Source of the DNA: Clostridia bacterium
GTDB taxonomy: Bacteria; Bacillota_A; Clostridia; Oscillospirales; CAG-272
Direction: 5' to 3'
Assembly (NCBI GenBank): GCA_017468115.1
Contig: JAFUJS010000025.1
Location: forward strand, 15,713 to 79,712
DNA: 64,000 bases
The position numbers and the translations under genes were made by a program. Of the stretch, positions 54,368 to 60,570 are shown piece by piece; position 1 is the first letter of the stretch; the number at the start of each line of letters is the position of its first letter. A model generated the notes under the pieces. The model made no database searches. It was not told where the DNA came from and was given only the letters and a program-made list of their open reading frames with translations.

Positions 54368-55084
54368 CTATGCGCCGCAGATGTATGTTAAAGCAATTCT
54401 GTCATACGAGGGTGAGGCAAGGTAGTCAAGCTCCCTTGCAAGAAATTCTTTAATTTCAAAATAGTGCTGCCTTAAGCTTTTTACCATTCTAACACGGACC
54501 GAGCCGCCAAGCTTTAGCAGTTCGGCTGCTTTAGTGGGAGAATAGCCTTCAAGAACAAGCTTGCAAATTTCAGTCTGCTTCGGTGTTAAGAAGCTTGAAA
54601 CAAATTCAAGGATTTTATCCTCTCTTTGTTCCTCGTCAAGCTTTTCCTCCGGGGATGGCTCGAAATACATTTTATCAGGCTTGAAAAATTCCTTCCCGTC
54701 CTCACCCACTCCGTAAATACTTTCAGAATCTCGCAATGGCTTATATGACGCATTTTTCAGCACTTTGCTATTTGACGTCATCAAATAGCAAAGGCCGCCA
54801 AAGCGACAATGATAGAGTGAACGTTTCCTCATGGTATGTGTTAAAAGTGCGGGATTTTCCCAATTAAGATAGGGCAAATCAAGATAGAGTTGATTTACAA
54901 AATCATCCGTTTCCAAGCCACCGGAATACCCGTTGCGCTTGTACACTTCTCTGTAGTACCGTGTGCACATTCTTCTGATTGCCTGATAGTTATCGGAAAA
55001 GAATTTGTTTCGTGCAGCTACACTTCCCTCGCAAATTGCTTTTGCTTGTTCTGCGGTGTAAATGAAGTCATAATATTTAGGCAT
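54368..55084 (-). CDS. Sigma-factor-like protein of the element
   Basis: 238 residues. The N-terminal part (about 20-75) resembles sigma region 2 (ARNKFFSDNYQAIRRMCTRY, then DDFVNQLYLDLPYL). The C-terminal part (166-210) is a region-4-like HTH (LTPKQTEICKLVLEGYSPTKAAELL). The middle is unlike standard sigma factors. It may direct RNA polymerase to element genes or act as an activator. GAGGAAGAG precedes the ATG. It overlaps the upstream 50-aa gene by 8 bp. Confidence 0.65.
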   Translation of the reverse strand: MPKYYDFIYTAEQAKAICEGSVAARNKFFSDNYQAIRRMCTRYYREVYKRNGYSGGLETDDFVNQLYLDLPYLNWENPALLTHTMRKRSLYHCRFGGLCYLMTSNSKVLKNASYKPLRDSESIYGVGEDGKEFFKPDKMYFEPSPEEKLDEEQREDKILEFVSSFLTPKQTEICKLVLEGYSPTKAAELLKLGGSVRVRMVKSLRQHYFEIKEFLARELDYLASPSYDRIALTYICGA

Positions 55085-55229
55085 TGTTCTCTTCCTCTGT
55101 AATTTTTCTTGCAGCTTCTCTGAACGCTCGCTGCATTGTCAATTTATCTACCAGCTTTGCTAAGTTCATTACTGCCAGACGTAAGAGCTCAAGCTCTTCA
55201 TCGGTAATTGAAATCTCAAGCTTCTTCAT
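55077..55229 (-). CDS. Small 50-aa protein of the element
   Basis: 50 residues (MKKLEISITDEELELLRLAV start), charged and helical, with a leucine-rich N-terminal part. AGGAGA lies 9 bases upstream of the ATG, and the 3' end overlaps the sigma-like gene by 8 bp. Its place in a tightly packed operon supports coding. Function unknown; the length and charge would fit a small regulatory or DNA-binding accessory protein. Confidence 0.65.
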   Translation of the reverse strand: MKKLEISITDEELELLRLAVMNLAKLVDKLTMQRAFREAARKITEEENNA

Positions 55230-55234
55230 CTTGT

Positions 55235-55480
55235 CTATTCTCCTGTTATGGTAAGATAGATATCCGGCTCTTCTTCGTCCTCGTCCTCTTCATCCTCGCA
55301 GAAGGATTCTACAAGGTCTTCGAGAACTTCACCAAATTCGAGCATGCTCTTCCTGTTCATGTCAAACTCTACATGACCGTCATTGATTAGGTCGTAAAGT
55401 GTATCAACGGCAATGCCTATGATGCACACCTCCGCTTCTGTTAGTTCAACTGTGATTCTTTTTTCTTCCATTTTTGCCAT
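55235..55480 (-). CDS. Acidic 81-aa protein of the element
   Basis: 81 residues from the ATG at 55480 (MAKMEEKRITVELTEAE), with an AGGAGG site 8 bases upstream; a start at 55519 would overlap the preceding gene and has no site. The C-terminal part is strongly acidic (EDEEDEDEEEPD). It has no cysteines beyond two and no known motif. The acidic tail recalls anti-restriction or DNA-mimic proteins, which is only speculation. Confidence 0.65.
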   Translation of the reverse strand: MAKMEEKRITVELTEAEVCIIGIAVDTLYDLINDGHVEFDMNRKSMLEFGEVLEDLVESFCEDEEDEDEEEPDIYLTITGE

Positions 55481-55505
55481 TTCCTTTTCCTCCTTGGCTT
55501 TTTGT

Positions 55506-55922
55506 TTATTCCAGGACATTCATGCCAATTATGCGGCAGAAGTCCAGAAATTCTTGAAAGGTGCCTTTTGTGATTGCTGCTTTATTCTCATATAAGGTTC
55601 TTAGCTCGTCTTGCCTGATGCAAGTGCAGCTCCCCATGAAAATTTCAGAATATTTCCGGCACAGGTTTATTTCCTGAGCTTGGCTTTGATATGCCACTCT
55701 CAGGTTTTCTATTAATCTGCAGTACATTCCCGTGCGTTCAGTTCTCTCGCACTCGACCTTTTGTGTTATCATACGCCTATTATTTGCTACGCGGCATAAT
55801 CGGCATATCGCTTTTATTTCCGGTATTAGTAAATCTCCCTTGGGTTTACTGTAGTCTTCTTCTGATGGTGGATTTACCGTTTCTGTCTTCTTCTTTTCTT
55901 TAGGGTTTGTTGGTCTTGGCAT
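55506..55922 (-). CDS. 138-aa protein of the element, unknown
   Basis: 138 residues. A Lys/Pro-rich N-terminus (MPRPTNPKEKKKTE) is followed by a segment with cysteines at CRLCR, CERTERTGMYC, CRKYSE and CTCIRQDE, and an EFLDFCRIIG end. The Cys spacing is irregular, not a plain zinc finger. It is the first gene of the element's main operon, with GGAGGA upstream of the ATG, facing the XRE gene across three operator-like palindromes. Confidence 0.65.
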   Translation of the reverse strand: MPRPTNPKEKKKTETVNPPSEEDYSKPKGDLLIPEIKAICRLCRVANNRRMITQKVECERTERTGMYCRLIENLRVAYQSQAQEINLCRKYSEIFMGSCTCIRQDELRTLYENKAAITKGTFQEFLDFCRIIGMNVLE

Positions 55923-55948
55923 TTCTCGTTCCTCCTTTCATTTGCTGA

Positions 55949-56026
55949 AATAGTGTATATTTACACTATTGTTAAAATAATTATAGTGGAAATTTCCACT
56001 AATTTCAATAGTGTATATTTCCACTA
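55949..56026. promoter_or_regulatory. Three operator palindromes in the divergent control region
   Basis: O1 AATAGTG-8-CACTATT (55949-55970), O2 the perfect 18-bp TAGTGGAAATTTCCACTA (55984-56001), and O3 ATAGTG-8-CACTAT (56008-56027). All share TAGTGnnnnnnnnCACTA, spaced like a lambda-type operator set, and lie between the divergent 138-aa and XRE genes. Confidence 0.8.
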
Positions 56027-56069
56027 TGCTAAAATTCGTATGAATGTACAAAAATGGGAGGATAAATTT

Positions 56070-56300
56070 ATGAATTTTTACCAAAGAATTAAAGATTTGA
56101 GGGAAGACAGGGACTTAAATCAAACAGAGATTGCGAATCTATTAGGTATTAGGCAATCAGACTACAGTAAGTATGAATTAGGCAAGCATATGATGGGAAT
56201 TGACAAGTACATCATTTTAGCCAAGTTCTACAATGTATCACTTGACTACTTAGCCGGGTTAATTCAGACGCCTGAACGTCTTGACCGTTTTAAGAAATAG
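56070..56300 (+). CDS. XRE-family repressor of the element
   Basis: 76 residues from the ATG at 56070, which has GGGAGGA 8 bases upstream. It is a single Cro/CI HTH domain (LNQTEIANLLGIRQSDYSKYELGKH). It is divergent from the main operon and lies next to three palindromes, which it probably binds to repress the excision/replication genes and itself. A long in-frame start at 55953 runs through the operators and is not credible. Confidence 0.88.
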   Translation: MNFYQRIKDLREDRDLNQTEIANLLGIRQSDYSKYELGKHMMGIDKYIILAKFYNVSLDYLAGLIQTPERLDRFKK

Positions 56301-56737
56301 CCGGGAACGCTAAAAAGAGGAAATCAAGCTGCTTAGCTCGTTTGCCTCTTTTCTTCACGCTTTAGATTTATGTCTCCGACGGCACTCGCCGAGGGCAGAA
56401 GGGTTGCGCCATTTTGTCGCACCCTTCGGGTGTATAGTGTATGTGGTTTATGCCGTATGTAAAGACATCCCGAAAAAAATTAAAAAAATAGTTTGGGTCG
56501 CCATTTATAGTTAGATTTGAATTTTTTTTGAATTTTTTGTCAGGAACCCTGTCTTGACATACTCAGCTTAGATTCTCTTCCCTGGGTAAAGCTTCTCTAG
56601 GCGTTTTACTCCATCAAGCTTTGTGCTCAGAATGCGAAAAAGACTTGTCATCGCTAGCCCGCTACCGACAAGTCCTTTTAGCATTCGCATATTTTTCGTG
56701 CGCATATTTTCATTATTTCCCGTGCGCGCCGAACGGC
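56301..56737. other. Non-coding end of the element with hairpins
   Basis: An imperfect terminator-like hairpin at about 56315-56352 (AAGAGG...CCTCTT), then GGGTTGCG/CGCACCC (56401-56424), and GACTTGTC/GACAAGTC (about 56642-56673, flanked by A and T runs). I see no supported gene. It may hold a single-strand origin or att arm sites. Confidence 0.5.
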
Positions 56738-56795
56738 TTGGAAATCGTGTAACCGGTAACACGGTTCCAGAGTTCGAATCTCTGATTCTCCGCCA
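56738..56795 (+). repeat. Partial tRNA-Ser 3' half: right attachment site (attR)
   Basis: The first 31 bp equal the core at 52281; the following T arm differs at four bases but as paired changes, so the T stem still folds. The CCA is encoded. The 5' half (acceptor, D arm) is missing, so it is not a working gene. It is followed by a CACCACAA/TTGTGGTG terminator, probably the original chromosomal end of the tRNA gene. Confidence 0.9.
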
Positions 56796-56885
56796 AATAA
56801 AAACACCACAAAATATTGTGGTGTTTTTTGTTATTTTTACACAATATATTGTGTTTTTGCTAATTGTTGACACTTTTTAGGTACA

Positions 56886-57962
56886 TTAAACCTCTTCAAA
56901 TATCTCAACTATCCTCGTCGCTTCGTTAGGCATAAGGTGAGAGTATGTATTTAGTGTTTGCTCTATATTCTTATGTCCGAGACGGTGTGATACAGCCACA
57001 ATTGACACTCCCTGAGCGATAAGATGCGACGCGCACGAATGCCTTATGTCATGTATGCGTATGCATTTTATACCTGCTTTTTCTGCATATTGCTTCATTG
57101 CCCTCTCAATCCTTTTGTCGGATATGGGATGTTCTCCGCCAAACACAAAATGGGCTATGTCTTCCTTGGGAAGCTTTCTCAAATCTTCACACAATGATGC
57201 AGGTATATCTATCACCCTATTGCTTGTTATGTTTTTCGGCGTTACCACCTTGTACGGTCCATCAGCTGTCTTCCTAGTTATGTTTTTGTTTATCCTTACC
57301 TGCTTTTTTGAAAAATCAATATCACTCCACTTGACAGCCTGACATTCTCCCTTTCTACAGCCGGTTATATAAAGAAATTTGAACAACACCTTTATAAACT
57401 CATCGTCACACGCAAGCATGAATTTTTGAAAATCATCTATTGTCCAGTAATTCATTTCCTTTGGTGGCTCAAGGTTTCTAAAAGGTTCAACTCTATTCAT
57501 AACGTTTGTGATATCATAATATCGCTCTCCATACTTGTATATAGAGGTCAAGAGAGTTCTCAAAGACCTTTTGTGCTTGTAAGCATATTTATCTATGCTT
57601 TGTTGCCACTCCAACACCACTAAAGGTGTAATTTCGCTTATCTTTTTTTCGCCAAAAAAAGGTAGTATATGCTTGTTTAATTTACTTTCGGTTGATATGT
57701 ATGAGCTTTCCTTTATTCTTGTCTTTTGATTTCGCATATAGCTCTCAGCAAGAACGCTAAACAATATTTCACATGGCGCTTTTTCCGACTTTTCTCTTTC
57801 TACGCGTTTTTCTTTTTCTTTTTCGTACTCAATATATGCTGCTTGCGCTTCTTTTTTGGTTTTGAACCCAGAGAGGCGCATATTTTTTTCTTTTCCATCG
57901 ATTTTATCTCTAAATCTTACGGACCATAGCTTGTTTTTTTTATTTTGCTCGTAGCTTGCCAT
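56886..57962 (-). CDS. int: Second tyrosine recombinase (phage-type integrase)
   Basis: 358 residues. An Arm DNA-binding domain (about 1-55), a core-binding domain, and the catalytic domain with Arg203 (GCRKGE), His304 and Arg307 (HDIRHSCAS), His330 (LGHKN) and Tyr340. It is unrelated in detail to the first integrase. It starts at the tRNA fragment side of a second accessory region. Its first eight codons (ASYEQNKK) lie in a 26-bp sequence repeated exactly at 62499. Confidence 0.94.
   Translation of the reverse strand: MASYEQNKKNKLWSVRFRDKIDGKEKNMRLSGFKTKKEAQAAYIEYEKEKEKRVEREKSEKAPCEILFSVLAESYMRNQKTRIKESSYISTESKLNKHILPFFGEKKISEITPLVVLEWQQSIDKYAYKHKRSLRTLLTSIYKYGERYYDITNVMNRVEPFRNLEPPKEMNYWTIDDFQKFMLACDDEFIKVLFKFLYITGCRKGECQAVKWSDIDFSKKQVRINKNITRKTADGPYKVVTPKNITSNRVIDIPASLCEDLRKLPKEDIAHFVFGGEHPISDKRIERAMKQYAEKAGIKCIRIHDIRHSCASHLIAQGVSIVAVSHRLGHKNIEQTLNTYSHLMPNEATRIVEIFEEV
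57936..57961. repeat. 26-bp direct repeat, copy 1 (in integrase start)
   Basis: Exact match to 62499-62524 in the same orientation. It encodes ASYEQNKK on the minus strand in both places. Confidence 0.9.
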
Positions 57963-58040
57963 AGCACTCTCCTACTTCTTACTACTACTAAAAATCGACA
58001 TTGTGCCTCATAATATAAATTAAAAAAGTGAGGTATAAAA

Positions 58041-58607
58041 ATGAATTATAAAGATTATCAAAAATCAAGAGATGCAGCGTGGCAGCTCCTCATTGACCTT
58101 AAAATTAAAGAATTGCCTATAAAGATTACTGATTTGTGCAGAAGCATCGGAATACCAGTTAAGGTCGCAAGTATTGACTCTGATATTGACGGTTTTACCA
58201 CCATAGCAGACCGAGAGCCTATTATCGTAATAAATTCTGCCAAAACAAACAACGTTGGACGTATGCGCTTTACTGTTGCACACGAGCTTGGCCATATTAT
58301 TCTGGGCCACGTTGGTGTTTACGAGCTTGTTAACAGAGAACCCTCTCCGTTTGATAACTCGATTGAGCGAGATGCAAACATATTTGCTTCCAGACTTCTT
58401 GCACCCGCCTGTGTCCTTTGGGGCTGCCGGGTTAAAAGTGCGGACGATATTGTAAAGCTCTGCAGCATCAGCTATCAGGCTGCTCAATATCGAATGGAAC
58501 GCATGAAGATTCTTTATGCAAGAAACAAGTTCCTGACTTCCCCTCTCGAACGTAAGGTTTATAGCAATTTTAAGAGATTTATTAAAAAGGCTCGACTTGA
58601 CCTTTAA
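58041..58607 (+). CDS. ImmA/IrrE family metallopeptidase
   Basis: 188 residues. The zinc motif HELGH is at 81-85, with ERDANIFASRLLAP downstream giving the third ligand. In ICEs and phages such proteases cleave the cognate XRE repressor when DNA is damaged. GAGGT precedes the ATG. The XRE repressor at 59783 is the likely substrate. Its 3' end overlaps the convergent membrane-protein gene by four bases. Confidence 0.92.
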   Translation: MNYKDYQKSRDAAWQLLIDLKIKELPIKITDLCRSIGIPVKVASIDSDIDGFTTIADREPIIVINSAKTNNVGRMRFTVAHELGHIILGHVGVYELVNREPSPFDNSIERDANIFASRLLAPACVLWGCRVKSADDIVKLCSISYQAAQYRMERMKILYARNKFLTSPLERKVYSNFKRFIKKARLDL

Positions 58608-59779
58608 CCCTTTGAATATTCTTCGCAAATCTTATCAATATAAGGTCTTGCTTGTTGGCTTATCGAAAGATGAACGGTGCTTATTTCGGTAACTATGCCA
58701 AAATCATTTTCTGTATAATCACCGTGTTTCTGACTGATTAAATATTTTTTTGTTTCATCAATTGCATCGTCAATACTGTTTACAGAAAATTCGCTCAATA
58801 TTTCTTTGTATACGTCAAACCTTTTTTCAAAAAAGCTAGTAGCTTCGAAATCATCGAATTTATAAGATTCCACGGCGTTTTTAACAAATATTGTTTTAAA
58901 TTTGCTTTGAAAATCAAGCACATCTGCTTCTTCGCCTACATCCTTCACACTTTCATAGCAAACCGAAAAGTAATATACTACAAAGTTGAGCTTTGAATAC
59001 TTATTCCATCCATCATAGCTGTTTGTTGCTTTTTCAACAGAATAAATGATACTGAAATAAAGAGTTTCTATTAATACATCAATGTCGTTATTGAGGTATT
59101 TTTTCAGCCTTTCAGATACCTCTACACCATACGTTTCAATAATAGACAAAAATTCATCGTCATTTTGTGATAAAAATAAATCCCATATAAAGGAACAATA
59201 TTTTTCTATGCCCATGTTTTTTTGCGGAAACTCAAGAATTAGAGATATTATTGGGGTTTGGTAGTTTTTTATAAACTCCGTATATAACTCACGATATTCG
59301 TCGTCCATTAAAACGCTGGGAGAATAAAATTTTTTTCTATCTATGTGTTTTCTATGACAAAACGTCGCTCTTGCCTCGTTATATATTCCGTAAACATAAT
59401 ATACGGCAAGTGCATTTGAATATTTGGGGTCGTCAAAAAAAAGCTTCACATCATGTTCTAACCATTGTTCATTCTTCTTATAAAACGTAGTAAGGCCTTT
59501 GCTTTGTGCCATTTCTTTCGCTTCTGCTAAGATTTTACTAACCGTCTTACTTTTCTCAAAGGGATTAACAAAACTACCATCAAATAATTCTGATTTCAAA
59601 ATCCAATTTTGTTCTTCTTTGAGTCTATTATGTCTTTTTATCAGTAGCACTGTGAAAGTTATTGTCATAGTTAAACCTACGAACACTATGAAATAATAAA
59701 ACGGGTTTGTGGGCAAAATTGGTATTAAAATAATTCCAAAAACAAGAATAAATATTCCTGTTAGCAGTCCCATCACCAT
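58604..59779 (-). CDS. Unknown protein with N-terminal membrane hairpin
   Basis: 391 residues. Two transmembrane segments (about 3-23 and 27-47) anchor a long helical, charged cytoplasmic domain rich in aromatic and acidic residues, without any motif I recognise. GGAGG lies 8 bases before the ATG. It starts four bases after the repressor stop, so the two are one operon expressed in the integrated state. That place is typical of lysogenic-conversion or superinfection-immunity genes. Confidence 0.65.
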   Translation of the reverse strand: MVMGLLTGIFILVFGIILIPILPTNPFYYFIVFVGLTMTITFTVLLIKRHNRLKEEQNWILKSELFDGSFVNPFEKSKTVSKILAEAKEMAQSKGLTTFYKKNEQWLEHDVKLFFDDPKYSNALAVYYVYGIYNEARATFCHRKHIDRKKFYSPSVLMDDEYRELYTEFIKNYQTPIISLILEFPQKNMGIEKYCSFIWDLFLSQNDDEFLSIIETYGVEVSERLKKYLNNDIDVLIETLYFSIIYSVEKATNSYDGWNKYSKLNFVVYYFSVCYESVKDVGEEADVLDFQSKFKTIFVKNAVESYKFDDFEATSFFEKRFDVYKEILSEFSVNSIDDAIDETKKYLISQKHGDYTENDFGIVTEISTVHLSISQQARPYIDKICEEYSKG

Positions 59780-59782
59780 ATT

Positions 59783-60223
59783 TTAGACCTCCGAGTCAGT
59801 TAAATTTTTAATTTTGTCCCATTGTTCTTTTGTTATTTTTCTTTCCTCGATGTCTCCGGTACCGCCTCTTGCGGCGATTTTAAGGGTGATTGTATCCCTC
59901 TCATCTATGCCAAGTAAACGGTCCACAGCTACCTGAACAACGGGTTCTGCATTATCGTACGCCAAAACAAGCTTTTGGTGCTTCTCACTAAGCTCTGCTG
60001 TTGCAGGGCTTTTTTCTTTTCCCAACAAGACCTCTACTGAAACATCAAAAAACAGAGCAATTTTAGATAGGTGCTTTGTATAAGATTTGTTTTTTCCACT
60101 CTTCCAAGCGGTGTATACATTGCCATTTATCCCTAAAAAATCACACAATTCCTTTTGCGTTTTATTTTGTTCTTGTAGTAAATCAGATATTTTTACAAGA
60201 ATTTCACTGAATACATTATCCAT
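59783..60223 (-). CDS. Prophage-type XRE repressor
   Basis: 146 residues. An HTH domain (about 8-65: TQKELCDFLGINGNVYTAWKSGK) is followed by a C-terminal part with GTGDIEERKITKEQWD. It lacks the Ser-Lys peptidase domain of CI, which fits control by the nearby ImmA protease instead of self-cleavage. It is divergent from the plus-strand promoter at 60312; palindromes in the gap are its likely operators. Confidence 0.88.
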   Translation of the reverse strand: MDNVFSEILVKISDLLQEQNKTQKELCDFLGINGNVYTAWKSGKNKSYTKHLSKIALFFDVSVEVLLGKEKSPATAELSEKHQKLVLAYDNAEPVVQVAVDRLLGIDERDTITLKIAARGGTGDIEERKITKEQWDKIKNLTDSEV

Positions 60224-60245
60224 TTTTTCTCCTCTTTGTACAAAA

Positions 60246-60341
60246 CAAACAATTTTGTTTGATATATTTTGGTGATTTCTACAAAATTATCATTTTTGTT
60301 TGTTTTTTAAGTTGACAACAAATAAATTTGTTTGGTATAAT
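60246..60341 (+). promoter_or_regulatory. Operator/promoter region of the prophage-like module
   Basis: TTGACA, 18 bases, TATAAT at 60312-60341, with the palindrome ACAAATAAATTTGT filling the spacer, and a second palindrome CAAACAATTTTGTTTG at 60246-60261 in front of the repressor gene. The layout matches a repressor that shuts an early promoter. Confidence 0.75.
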
Positions 60342-60414
60342 TTAACTGTGGTTACTAACTTACGTTTACATAATACCACACTATTTTATTAAAGTCAATA
60401 AATGCGAAAGGACT

Positions 60415-60570
60415 ATGGCTAAACGGCTTAAGCTGAAATTAGATGTTTATCCACGCAATTTGGTGGAAGCCCACGATTATGTATTGGAAAGATACAACGA
60501 AAAGTTAGACCGTGAAAGACAAAAGCGTGAAAACAAGGAAATGAAAAAAAACAAAGCAATCTTCGATTGA
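60415..60570 (+). CDS. 51-aa fragment downstream of the early promoter
   Basis: 51 residues (MAKRLKLKLDVYPRNLVEAHDY start), highly charged, with AAAGGA before the ATG. The YPRNLVEAHDYVLERYNEKL segment recalls part of PcfJ-like or phage polyvalent proteins; this is tentative. It runs into, and is antisense to, the end of the large phage ORF, which suggests that a deletion joined two phage genes here. Confidence 0.5.
   Translation: MAKRLKLKLDVYPRNLVEAHDYVLERYNEKLDRERQKRENKEMKKNKAIFD

Larger units (their letters stand above)
52281..56768. mobile_element. tRNA-Ser-integrated rolling-circle element (about 4.46 kb)
   Basis: Direct 31-bp repeats bound a compact set: integrase (adjacent to the left site), HUH Rep, sigma-like factor, three small proteins, a divergent XRE repressor and a 440-bp non-coding end. 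No conjugation, relaxase-type coupling ATPase, capsid or Zot-like gene is present. It fits a small integrative element that replicates by rolling circle, or a satellite. It brings its own tRNA 3' half. Confidence 0.82.

Noticed and set aside
52418..56300. Integrated filamentous phage (inovirus)
   Set aside because: The HUH Rep would fit, but no Zot-like ATPase, major coat-like small membrane protein or attachment protein is seen.
56738..56795. Second complete tRNA-Ser gene
   Set aside because: The acceptor 5' strand, D arm and the anticodon 5' strand are missing; it is the att fragment.
56568..56873. 101-aa ORF on the minus strand
   Set aside because: Its middle (RDSNSGTVLPVTRFP) is the antisense translation of the tRNA-Ser 3' half, and there is no ribosome site.
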